Of a stretch of DNA of 38,421 bases, positions 19,227-26,826 are shown in pieces (within the stretch, counting starts at the first letter, position 1; the number at the start of each line of letters is the position of its first letter). The stretch covers positions 1 to 38,421 of the forward strand of contig JADILY010000148.1 in assembly GCA_017695055.1 (NCBI GenBank), given 5' to 3'. The DNA is from Merdivivens faecigallinarum. GTDB lineage: Bacteria > Bacteroidota > Bacteroidia > Bacteroidales > UBA932. The position numbers were made by a program, and so were the translations under genes. The notes below the pieces were generated by a model. It did no database searches. It was given only the letters and a program-made list of their open reading frames with translations, and was not told the DNA's origin.

Positions 19227-20833
19227 TGAAAAGGTTTTTACTATTCGTATTGGCGGCAGCCATGGCGACGGCTCCTGCATTTGCACAGGACGACGAAAAG
19301 AAGGACAAGCCAAAGGGCAACCTCTCGGGAAGTTTCGAAACCAATACCATATATTATATGGTGGACAAAGCCTCGAATGCCGAGTCGCCTGACGGACGTT
19401 TCGGTTCCAACAACTATCTGAAACTGGACTATACGAGAGGCCGTCTGTCGATAGGCGTACAGTTCGAGGGATATTTTCCTTCGCTTTTGGGATATAACAT
19501 AGGTACCTACGGAGAAGGCAAGAAATTTTTCCTCGCCAACAAATATGTAAGATGGCAGGACGAAAACTTCACGGTCCATGTAGGAGACATCTATGAACAG
19601 TTCGGCAGCGGACTCGTTTTCAGAAGCTTCGAAGACCGTACCCTCGGCATTAACAACTCGATTGAAGGCGTATTCGCTTCATACAACTTCAACAACTACG
19701 TACAAATCAAAGGTCTCTACGGCCGTCCGAGACTGTACGACTACTACGCCGACTCATGGGTAAGGGGCGCCGACCTTTCGGTTTCCATAAACGACATGTT
19801 CAACACCTGGGACTGGGTGCTGTCCCTGGAAGGAAGCTATATCAACAGGCATGAAAACAAGGCCGACTATCCTACACTCAGCAATACGAATACAAACCTT
19901 GTTTCCGGAAGGCTGAATTTCGAATATTCAGGGTTCTATCTGTCCGGAGAATATGTTGATAAAAGCAAGGACATCGCAGACCTCCCCGGCAATGCAATCC
20001 TTGCGGAGGCAGGATACACAGGCAAAGGTTTTGCAGTCGTGGCGACATTCAGGAAACTCAAACACATGAGCACTCCTCTGACATACGCTTTGGGAATGGG
20101 CGGAAACCTTGGACAGCCGGAAAATACGTTGAACTTCATACCGGCTTTGACAAGACAATACACCTACCTCCTTACCAACCTCCATCCATATCAGGTAAAT
20201 GCCGATGATGAAATCGGAGGACAGTTCGATGCCTTTTATACCATGAGAGACAAGAACGACAGGCGTAAGAAATGGTCATTCCACCTTAATTTTTCAACAT
20301 ATTACACAAGCCAGAACAAAAACATACTTTGGAGGGATTTGAATTTCGATGTCGAAAGACAATGGAACAAAAAACTCAAAACCTCATTCCTGTATTCATG
20401 GCAGACAGACAACACCGAAGATATAATGATTGCCACGACCGGCAAAGCGGCACAGTCCCATATCTTCGTCTATGACATGACATATAAGATAAACACATAC
20501 AATTCATTCAGATTTGAGCTCCAATATCTGTATGCCCCGTTAAAGGGAGAACAATATTATAATGCGAATCACAACGAGGGCGATTGGGTCGCAGCACTGT
20601 TCGAATACAACTTCGCCCCTAACTGGAGTTTTTACGCAAGCGACATGTACAATATAGATCAAATCATGCCACATCCGCATTACTATAATGTCGGCTTCAG
20701 TTATTCCAAAGGCCGTACAAGGGTACAGCTCAGTTACGGCCGCAACCGCGCAGGCTATATCTGTTCCGGCGGAGCCTGCCGTTACAACCCTGCATATACC
20801 GGTTTCAACCTTTCATTAACATCAGCATTTTAG
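19226..20833 (+). CDS. DUF6029-type outer-membrane protein, probable beta barrel
   Basis: This 535-residue secreted protein has a signal peptide (about 1-21, ending APAFAQ) and then a long run of alternating aromatic and polar strands typical of an outer-membrane barrel. From memory it matches the Bacteroidota family DUF6029, which has no assigned function. The segment VHVGDIYEQFGSGLVFRSF and the C-terminal half rich in Tyr, Phe and Trp are the clearest parts. It ends in a phenylalanine, as many barrels do. It is translationally coupled to the TlpA-like gene and lies 24 bases before the Omp28-like lipoprotein. Context suggests it works with a surface redox protein, perhaps as its exit channel or partner. 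That is inference. Confidence 0.78.
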   Translation: MKRFLLFVLAAAMATAPAFAQDDEKKDKPKGNLSGSFETNTIYYMVDKASNAESPDGRFGSNNYLKLDYTRGRLSIGVQFEGYFPSLLGYNIGTYGEGKKFFLANKYVRWQDENFTVHVGDIYEQFGSGLVFRSFEDRTLGINNSIEGVFASYNFNNYVQIKGLYGRPRLYDYYADSWVRGADLSVSINDMFNTWDWVLSLEGSYINRHENKADYPTLSNTNTNLVSGRLNFEYSGFYLSGEYVDKSKDIADLPGNAILAEAGYTGKGFAVVATFRKLKHMSTPLTYALGMGGNLGQPENTLNFIPALTRQYTYLLTNLHPYQVNADDEIGGQFDAFYTMRDKNDRRKKWSFHLNFSTYYTSQNKNILWRDLNFDVERQWNKKLKTSFLYSWQTDNTEDIMIATTGKAAQSHIFVYDMTYKINTYNSFRFELQYLYAPLKGEQYYNANHNEGDWVAALFEYNFAPNWSFYASDMYNIDQIMPHPHYYNVGFSYSKGRTRVQLSYGRNRAGYICSGGACRYNPAYTGFNLSLTSAF

Positions 20834-20857
20834 AAACTTATTTAAACATTAAACGAT

Positions 20858-22207
20858 ATGAAAATTTTCAATTACATTCTCACGGCAGTTCTCGCAATAA
20901 CGATGATTGCTTCATGTGAAACGGCACCGGGCGTGAAAAACGTCACACTGCTTCCGAGCAGCAACAGTTTCAACGCCGGTATCGACACTATCAGCTTTAC
21001 CGTACAATACGGTGAAGAAGACGTAACAGCCGATGCACAGGTATTTACAACAGACAATGCAGAGCTTACAGACAAAAAGTTCTCGTCTTCAATTCCAGGG
21101 AACTATAATTTTTACGCCATCTACAATGATATGGCATCTGTGGAAGTTACGGTAACGGCATTAGGTAATCTGGAACTTATCGCCGACAAGACTACCATTA
21201 CTCCTGACGGCAGCGACGTAGTTACATTCACCGTAATGCAGGACGGTATCGATGTTACCTCCGAAAGTACATTGTACCTGATACCTGAGGACGGCGGTGA
21301 ACCTATAGCTCAGGACGGCTTCACATTCTCTACTACGGAAGAGGGTAGCTATAAATTCTACGCTACTAAGGGCAGCGCTTCATCCAACACAGTTACAATC
21401 AACGCATTCGGGGATGCACCAGAATCTTGGTCATTCAGGAAAAGAGCATTTTTGGTTGAAATTACCACAACCGGATGCCCTCCATGCGCTTACATGAAAG
21501 CCGCAGTAAAACATCTCGAACAAAGCGGATGGGATGAGGGATACGCAGCGGAATTACATACGACCGGAGTAAATGGTGTCAAAGACCCAATGTACGATGC
21601 GCTTATTTTCAACCTGGTAGGACAGGCAGTAGTACAGGCTTCAAGCTTTGGAGTCCCTTATTTGGGATGGAATTTCAGTGATATCGTTGCGGAAGGTGCG
21701 GGGAGTAACGTATCTTATATTGCAAGCCAGCTTAGCCAGAAAACGGACACGGCAAATGAGGCCTATGAATGTACATCCGGAGCAAGTGTCATCTGTAGCG
21801 AAAGCAACGGTAAACTGAATGTTTCTGCAAATGTAGCAATTGCTGAAGACGGCAATTACAAAGTAAACTGCTACATTCTTGAAGACAACATCAGGCAAAA
21901 TCAGGCCAATGCAAGTGCGGTTCCTGACTATGATGTAAACAATCACATGAACGTGATAAGGACATTGGCAAATACTAATGATGTATTCGGAGATCCTGTA
22001 ACCGTAGGAGCAAACGAAATAGAATCCTTCACCTGGACTTTTGAATCTTCAGACTTGAATCTGATCAACGACAACCTTGAAAATGTCCATGTATATGTCG
22101 TAATATCCAAAGAAGAAGGAATTGACGGATATATCGTGAACAACGTAGTCAAGTGCGCATTAAACGGTTCTACTCCATACGAGTATGCAGAATTGGAAAC
22201 AATATAA
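20858..22207 (+). CDS. Omp28-related lipoprotein with thioredoxin-like CPPC domain
   Basis: This is a 449-residue lipoprotein. The signal ends in the lipobox IASC with Cys20 as the lipidated residue. Two immunoglobulin-like repeats follow at about 28-100 and 108-187, each with an S/T-rich strand pattern. Then comes an Omp28-like thioredoxin-fold domain starting EITTTGCPPCAYMKAAVKHL, with CPPC at 207-210. Omp28 of Porphyromonas is an outer-membrane protein of the same family. Membership of an operon with DsbD-like and TlpA-like proteins suggests that the CPPC pair is redox-active in the envelope. It is the last gene before the terminator hairpin at 22241. Relative to its neighbours the codon use looks slightly more A/T-rich. 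Confidence 0.83.
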   Translation: MKIFNYILTAVLAITMIASCETAPGVKNVTLLPSSNSFNAGIDTISFTVQYGEEDVTADAQVFTTDNAELTDKKFSSSIPGNYNFYAIYNDMASVEVTVTALGNLELIADKTTITPDGSDVVTFTVMQDGIDVTSESTLYLIPEDGGEPIAQDGFTFSTTEEGSYKFYATKGSASSNTVTINAFGDAPESWSFRKRAFLVEITTTGCPPCAYMKAAVKHLEQSGWDEGYAAELHTTGVNGVKDPMYDALIFNLVGQAVVQASSFGVPYLGWNFSDIVAEGAGSNVSYIASQLSQKTDTANEAYECTSGASVICSESNGKLNVSANVAIAEDGNYKVNCYILEDNIRQNQANASAVPDYDVNNHMNVIRTLANTNDVFGDPVTVGANEIESFTWTFESSDLNLINDNLENVHVYVVISKEEGIDGYIVNNVVKCALNGSTPYEYAELETI

Positions 22208-22240
22208 GCTACAACAATCTATTTGCTTATCATGATTAAA

Positions 22241-22263
22241 CAAGGCGGCCTCCGGCCGCCTTG
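22241..22263 (+). terminator. Hairpin terminator after the redox operon
   Basis: CAAGGCGGCC and GGCCGCCTTG form a perfect 10-bp G/C-rich stem with a 3-base loop, followed by a T-rich stretch (CTTACTTTAAT). It lies 34 bases after the Omp28-like stop and before the LytTR gene. It is the clearest terminator in the window. Confidence 0.8.
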
Positions 22264-22322
22264 CTTACTTTAATACATGCACATGGGACGTTTCATACCC
22301 GGATTTGTCCGGTTCATGGAAG

Positions 22323-23033
22323 ATGAAGATACTCGTACTTGAAGACGGGATGCAGGACTTCGCGCTCCTGCAAGGTCATTTGGAGTCATTGTCCTGGGAT
22401 TACGAAATCATCGGGCCGGCCAGCACAGTAGCCTCTGCCAGGACACTGCTCCGAAAGGACAGTTATGATTTAATCATAGCGGACATACGGCTCGCCGACG
22501 GACTTGTTTTCGAGGCCCTCGATGACTCCCCGGCGAAATGTCCGGTCATTTTTACCACCGGCTATGGCGAATATGCCGTAAAGGCATTCGGATATAACGG
22601 TACAGGTTATCTTCTGAAGCCGGTCGACAGGCAAGAGCTTGCCAAGGCGATAGACAAGGCCGTCAGGCAGCATGGCCAAGAAGGCAGCCTGCATTACCGC
22701 CACAGGTTCCTCGTTGCCGAAAGGGACGGCTACCTCGCAATAGGAGTAGAAATGATAAGCTACATTCATTCCGAAGGAGGACTTACACGCCTCTTCCTCA
22801 AAGACAAAAGAAGATTCGTCGTGGAACAGTCGCTCGATGAACTGGAAAAACAGCTCGACCCTTCAGCCTTCTTCCGTGCCAACCGTCAGCACATCGTCCA
22901 TATAACAAGCGTAAAAAGGCTCAGCAACTGGTTCAACCGCAAAACCAAAGTCATTATCGCAGAATACCCGGACAAGGAAATCATCATCAGCAAGGAAAAG
23001 ACACCGGGGCTCAAACACTGGATGGATTCCTGA
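22323..23033 (+). CDS. LytTR-family response regulator (orphan)
   Basis: This 236-residue two-domain regulator has an N-terminal receiver domain (about 1-118) with acidic pocket ED at 7-8, phospho-acceptor Asp54 (IIADIRLADG), a Thr in IFTTGYG and Lys99 in LLKP. The C-terminal LytTR DNA-binding domain (about 135-236) contains FFRANRQHIVHI and ends KTPGLKHWMDS. The ATG at 22323 starts the first beta strand exactly (MKILVLEDG). A TTG at 22305 would add six residues and lie inside a small CCGGA/TCCGG hairpin. No histidine kinase lies nearby, so its sensor must be encoded elsewhere. The gene sits between a terminator and a broken protease gene. Confidence 0.9.
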   Translation: MKILVLEDGMQDFALLQGHLESLSWDYEIIGPASTVASARTLLRKDSYDLIIADIRLADGLVFEALDDSPAKCPVIFTTGYGEYAVKAFGYNGTGYLLKPVDRQELAKAIDKAVRQHGQEGSLHYRHRFLVAERDGYLAIGVEMISYIHSEGGLTRLFLKDKRRFVVEQSLDELEKQLDPSAFFRANRQHIVHITSVKRLSNWFNRKTKVIIAEYPDKEIIISKEKTPGLKHWMDS

Positions 23034-23204
23034 ACCGCCGGAAGGTCCGCCCTACGGCCGATTTTGTCCGCTTCGTTACTGTTGTCATTCCCCGATTATC
23101 ACCACGGGACTAATTTTACTTCCGGAAATTGTTTTCGGACAGTATTTCCACAATCATTATCTATTAAACAATTAAAACAAACAACAGTAACTAAGTAAGC
23201 ATTC
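23034..23204. other. Gap between LytTR gene and protease remnant
   Basis: The 171-bp gap contains TTGTCCGCTTC at 23064-23074, nearly identical to TTGTCCGGTTC at 22305-22315 in front of the LytTR gene. An inverted CGGACA lies near 23137. I see no TAnnTTTG box before the protease gene. No small gene is apparent. Confidence 0.3.
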
Positions 23205-24552
23205 ATGAAAAAAAAATGTATCGTATTGGGCATTCTACTGATGGTATCATGCCAGGAAAAAACCGATTTCGTATCTGAAAAGGGCACGGCATACGAAGAA
23301 AACAGATACGCCATTTCCGTAGAAAACGCGCTGGCCAATTTGGAGGCGTTCATGGAGAGCGCGGACGAGCCCGGGACAAAAGGCTCCTCCTTCACGCAAA
23401 ACATCAGCTCGGTCATACCGGTAAAATATAATCCGACAGCCACAAAGGCATCTCCGGAAGATTTGGACTGCGAAAACCTTCTGTACATAGCCAACTTCGC
23501 CAAAGGGGAGGGCTACGCGATTCTGGCTGCCGACAGCAGGATTGAAGAAAAGGTCATAGCCGTTGTCGACAACGGACAGCTGTCGGACATGACCCTATAC
23601 AGGATTCTCGAACTTTCAAGGGAAAAGCGCCCTATCCTTAAAGACTACCCGACAACCGGACCGGGATTCTTCACTACCGACCAGACCGGAGACGAAGTGT
23701 TCATGAACCCTAACACCGTTTCACTGTACGACCCTGCCGTCGGCGATACGCTCGTCGGCAACTTCTGCTTAGACGATACCGGGGTCGATAAGGAGATTCC
23801 GACAGAGTCCATACAGACCCGCGGAATACCGTCCGCTCCAGAACTCATTTCCGGTTTTCTCTGTGTCACATACGCCATAAACGAAATCCGGACATACGAT
23901 GACAGGGCAGATGAAGGAAGCGCAATCGAGGAAAGCAAAAGGGATACGGAAACGTCATACTCGGACTGGACCGTCAGGAAAATCGTCAGCCCGCTTCTCG
24001 CAAAATTTGCCGGCTGGCACCAGAACTCACTCATATACCACTCCTGTCGGAAGACGTTCCGCGGCATACCTGCTCAAAGGGATAAGCTCCGGATGCAAGA
24101 GCCTGTATTTTTATGAAGGGACTTTTACATTCCCGTGCAACGCAATCTCGTTCATGGAAGCCATGGGATTGTACAACGTACAGAAACAGAAATACAGTTT
24201 CGAGAGGGTCACCGGCATGATAGACAGAGGCTGTCCACTCATCATTTATTCGCTCCCGAATGCAAACATTTTCAAAAGCCATTGCTGGAATATCGACGGC
24301 TACAAAATCAAGGAGCGTACGATTACAATCAAACGGTACACAGGCGACCGCGTAGAGACGATAACCGTGAAAAAGGAAGTCTGCAATATGGTACACTGCG
24401 ATTTCGGATGGGGAGGGCAATGCAACGGATACTATGTTTCCGGAGTGTTCAAACTGAACGACCCGAATATCGAACACGATTATTACGGAGACTCCGGACA
24501 GTCTACGAATTATAATACTTTTACTAAAATAATCACATACAACAGGCCATGA
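23205..24552 (+). pseudogene. Broken C10 (streptopain/Spi-type) cysteine protease lipoprotein
   Basis: The first reading frame (23205-24116) encodes a lipoprotein signal (lipobox cysteine at residue 16). A Spi-like propeptide follows, containing YIANFAKGEGYAILAADSR, and then the start of a C10 catalytic domain (SPLLAKFAGWHQNS, matching the usual PLL..W.Q..PYN region). Family similarity then continues in the next frame, up to 24552. There SHCWNIDGYK supplies the catalytic histidine region and DFGWGGQCNGYY the conserved tryptophan region. The shift falls at about 24020-24065. The segment that should hold the catalytic cysteine (usually TGCVATA.AQIM) is in neither frame. The simplest reading is a deletion plus frameshift that destroyed the protease. 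A sequencing error alone would not restore the missing helix. Confidence 0.75.
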
Positions 24553-24899
24553 TCAAGACATTGACACACATTCTGATTGCGGGACTGGCACTGCTATGTG
24601 CAGTTTCCTGCGAATTCGAGGAAAACCAGATGGGATATCCGCACAAAGTCATATTCCCGAAAGACGGAGGAGAACAGGTCTTTACCGGAAAACGGACTTT
24701 TTCCTATCTCATAATCGCGGAGGGGACGGAAGAACACTCTTCCGAAAAGACCGACGGGATGAATACGGTTCAGCACAAATGGCTGACAGCCAAATCCCGG
24801 AAAGGAAGCAAGCAGCTGATAATAACGGCCGAGAAATCCTCCTTAAAATTATTTTACAATAAACGAGAGGCCATAAGTCAAAAATCAATATCTTTGTAA
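24549..24899 (+). CDS. Small lipoprotein downstream of the C10 protease
   Basis: This 116-residue protein has a lipoprotein signal (lipobox AVSC, Cys21). A short beta-rich region follows, with VIFPKDGGEQVFTG and KWLTAKSRKGSKQLIITAEKS. That pattern resembles BACON-like domains found in lipoproteins next to Bacteroidota C10 proteases. The start overlaps the protease stop by 4 bases (ATGA), so the two were translationally coupled. The C-terminus (LKLFYNKREAISQKSISL) does not continue the expected strand and runs into the next promoter box, so the gene may be truncated at its 3' end. A role as protease partner or inhibitor is possible but unproven. Confidence 0.6.
   Translation: MIKTLTHILIAGLALLCAVSCEFEENQMGYPHKVIFPKDGGEQVFTGKRTFSYLIIAEGTEEHSSEKTDGMNTVQHKWLTAKSRKGSKQLIITAEKSSLKLFYNKREAISQKSISL
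24889..24896 (+). promoter_or_regulatory. Putative promoter box of the HEPN/MNT pair
   Basis: This is an exact TAnnTTTG match (TATCTTTG) lying over the last codons of the lipoprotein gene, 22 bases upstream of the HEPN gene ATG. No TTTG is visible at the -33 distance. Confidence 0.5.
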
Positions 24900-24918
24900 A
24901 GATTAATAGTCCATTACA

Positions 24919-25362
24919 ATGCCGGAAGAAAAAGACATACGCTGGATACAGCGCTTCAGCAATTATCGCAATGCCCTGCTAAGACTGACACAGGCAGTGG
25001 AAATCGTTGCCAAAGATACGGAATCCATAGACTTGGAAGAAGTGGACGACCTGTTGAAGGAAGGCCTGATACAACGCTTCGAGTACACACATGAAATTGC
25101 ATGGAAGGTAATGAAAGACTATGCCGAATACCAGGGCTACACGGATATCAGAGGCTCACGCGACGCCATACGCAAAGCTTTCGAAATGGGGCTGATTTCA
25201 GATAAAAGGTGGATGGACTCGATAGAAGACCGGAATCTGACTTCTCACAATTATAATGATGACACCGCCGAGGAAATTTATTGGGCAATCGTCGATGTGT
25301 ACCATCCGCTATTCATGGAATTCGAAAAAAAGATGCAGCAGATTTCGGGCACAGGCAGATAA
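24919..25362 (+). CDS. HEPN-domain protein, HI0074 family (candidate HepT-like toxin)
   Basis: This 147-residue all-helical protein belongs to the HI0074 nucleotidyltransferase substrate-binding family, a relative of HEPN RNases. It carries RNLTSHNY (Arg105, His110, Tyr112), which fits exactly the Rx4HxY motif of HepT toxins. In studied HepT proteins Arg and His are the RNase site and Tyr is the residue AMPylated by the partner. An MNT nucleotidyltransferase follows after 49 bases, in the toxin-then-antitoxin order of the Shewanella HepT/MntA pair. A promoter box lies just upstream. RNase activity is inferred from the motif. HI0074-type proteins have also been described only as substrate-binding partners of the transferase. 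Confidence 0.85.
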   Translation: MPEEKDIRWIQRFSNYRNALLRLTQAVEIVAKDTESIDLEEVDDLLKEGLIQRFEYTHEIAWKVMKDYAEYQGYTDIRGSRDAIRKAFEMGLISDKRWMDSIEDRNLTSHNYNDDTAEEIYWAIVDVYHPLFMEFEKKMQQISGTGR

Positions 25363-25411
25363 TAGCCTGGGACATTTGGAAGATACACATGTATTTAAAT
25401 TCCCATTATCA

Positions 25412-25714
25412 ATGCCATACGGACTTACAGACATAGAATTACAAAAGCTGAACGAAGTTTTTGCCGCGAATGGGCGCATCGAAAAAGTCATTCTTTACGG
25501 CTCGCGCGCAAAAGGGAACTTCAAACCGTTTTCCGACGTAGACATTACACTCGTCGGGCCTTCACTGTCCCGCGAAGATTATCATCTCATACTTCAGGAA
25601 ATAGATGACCTCCTGTTGCCTTACAGGTTCGACATTTCGTTGTACCACAGCCTGAAGAACCCGGACCTGATTGACCACATCGACAGAAGGGGGATTGAAA
25701 TCTACCGCCGGTAA
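25412..25714 (+). CDS. Minimal nucleotidyltransferase (MNT), candidate MntA-like antitoxin
   Basis: This 100-residue protein of the DNA polymerase beta-like superfamily contains GSRAKGNFKPFSDVD, an exact GSx10DxD motif (Gly30-Ser31, Asp42, Asp44). These residues bind nucleotide and metal. MntA enzymes use this site to AMPylate the tyrosine of HepT and silence it. The ATG at 25412 is the only ATG start in frame before the motif. The 3' end overlaps the convergent PfkB gene by 13 bases, so the pair is wedged tightly against a housekeeping gene. Confidence 0.87.
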   Translation: MPYGLTDIELQKLNEVFAANGRIEKVILYGSRAKGNFKPFSDVDITLVGPSLSREDYHLILQEIDDLLLPYRFDISLYHSLKNPDLIDHIDRRGIEIYRR

Positions 25715-26697
25715 TCGGATATTTTCTCCCTGATTTCCTGCTTGGCGGCCTTCCAGCGGGGTATGTCTATCTTGGTACCTACTACCTCAACTACCTTTGC
25801 GGCAATGATGGAGCCTATCTCCCCGCAGGCCTTCAACGGAAGCCCGAGAGAATGGGCATAGAGGAAACCGGCGGCATACGTATCCCCCGCCCCGGTGGCA
25901 TCGATAGTGTTTGCCGGCCATGCTTCGATAAAATGGTATTCATCGCCGCTCTTTACCATCGAGCCGTCCTTGCCGACCTTTACCACGGCTATGTCGCTGA
26001 AACGGGCCATTTCATCGAGGGCTTCCCGAGGTTCAAGCCCGGTAAAGGCCTTGGCCTCTGTCTCGTTGGCAAAAATAATATCAACATAATTGTCGACTAT
26101 GTCATGAAGGAACGCCTTGTTGGATTCCACTACGTTGTAGGAGGCCATGTCTATCGAAACGGTAAGCCCCGCCTCTTTCGCCAGTTCTACCGCACGGCGA
26201 ATCAGGAACTGGTTCTGTACGAGATAGCCTTCGACATGAAAATAATCGTACCCCCGGAACATATCGGGACTGAGTTCTTCCGGAACCAGCTCCAGGGCGG
26301 CGCCGAGATAAACGGCAAAAGTACGCTCGGCATTCGGGGCCGTGATGAAGACCATCGCCCGTCCCGAAGCATGTTTTCCTATGAGAAGACGGGAAGAAAT
26401 GCCGTACTGCTCCTGATCGGACTTGAAAAGATGCCCCAGTTCGTCATCCCCCACCTTTCCTATGAACCCGGACGGCATGCCGAATATGGCCGTACCCGTA
26501 ATCGTATTGGCGGCCGAGCCCCCTGCCACATACTGCACCCCCATTGTCCTCAGGGTCTGCCATATCTTGTCCCCCGTAGCCTGATCCACATGCTGCATGC
26601 TGCCCTTAGGCAAATGGAACTTCTTCAACAATCCATCATCAGGCAACACTGCCAGAATGTCCGTAAGGGCGTTGCCCATTCCCAAAATCTTTTTCAT
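25702..26697 (-). CDS. PfkB-family sugar/nucleoside kinase (adenosine-kinase-like)
   Basis: This 331-residue kinase of the ribokinase/PfkB fold carries the N-terminal substrate glycine motif VAGGSAANT (near 57-65), the NETEA motif, and the C-terminal catalytic signature DATGAGDTYAAGF with the base Asp272. The overall pattern, including GNALTDIL at the start, resembles Bacteroidota proteins annotated as adenosine kinase. The substrate is not proven by sequence. The ATG at 26697 is the family start. Upstream codons cross the promoter. It converges on the MNT gene with a 13-bp overlap and diverges from the YbhN-like gene. Confidence 0.88.
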   Translation of the reverse strand: MKKILGMGNALTDILAVLPDDGLLKKFHLPKGSMQHVDQATGDKIWQTLRTMGVQYVAGGSAANTITGTAIFGMPSGFIGKVGDDELGHLFKSDQEQYGISSRLLIGKHASGRAMVFITAPNAERTFAVYLGAALELVPEELSPDMFRGYDYFHVEGYLVQNQFLIRRAVELAKEAGLTVSIDMASYNVVESNKAFLHDIVDNYVDIIFANETEAKAFTGLEPREALDEMARFSDIAVVKVGKDGSMVKSGDEYHFIEAWPANTIDATGAGDTYAAGFLYAHSLGLPLKACGEIGSIIAAKVVEVVGTKIDIPRWKAAKQEIREKISDYRR

Positions 26698-26700
26698 ATT

Positions 26701-26708
26701 CAAAAGTA
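26701..26708 (-). promoter_or_regulatory. Putative PfkB-gene promoter box abutting the start codon
   Basis: The minus strand reads TACTTTTG, an exact TAnnTTTG match that ends only 3 bases before the ATG. If transcription begins at the usual few bases past the box, the mRNA has almost no 5' leader. Confidence 0.45.
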
Positions 26709-26747
26709 AGTCTTTTTCGGGAAATTTTCCGATTTGGCTCCGAATAA

Positions 26748-26779
26748 TTTGCTCGGATGATTGTTTACGCATAACTTTG
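26748..26779 (+). promoter_or_regulatory. Putative promoter of the YbhN-like gene
   Basis: TTTG at 26748-26751, exactly 20 bases of spacer, then TAACTTTG at 26772-26779. Both halves match the Bacteroidota consensus. The ATG is 47 bases downstream. Confidence 0.65.
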
Positions 26780-26826
26780 CCGCGTTTAAAAATTTTATCG
26801 GATTAGAAAAATCTGTAAGGACGACG

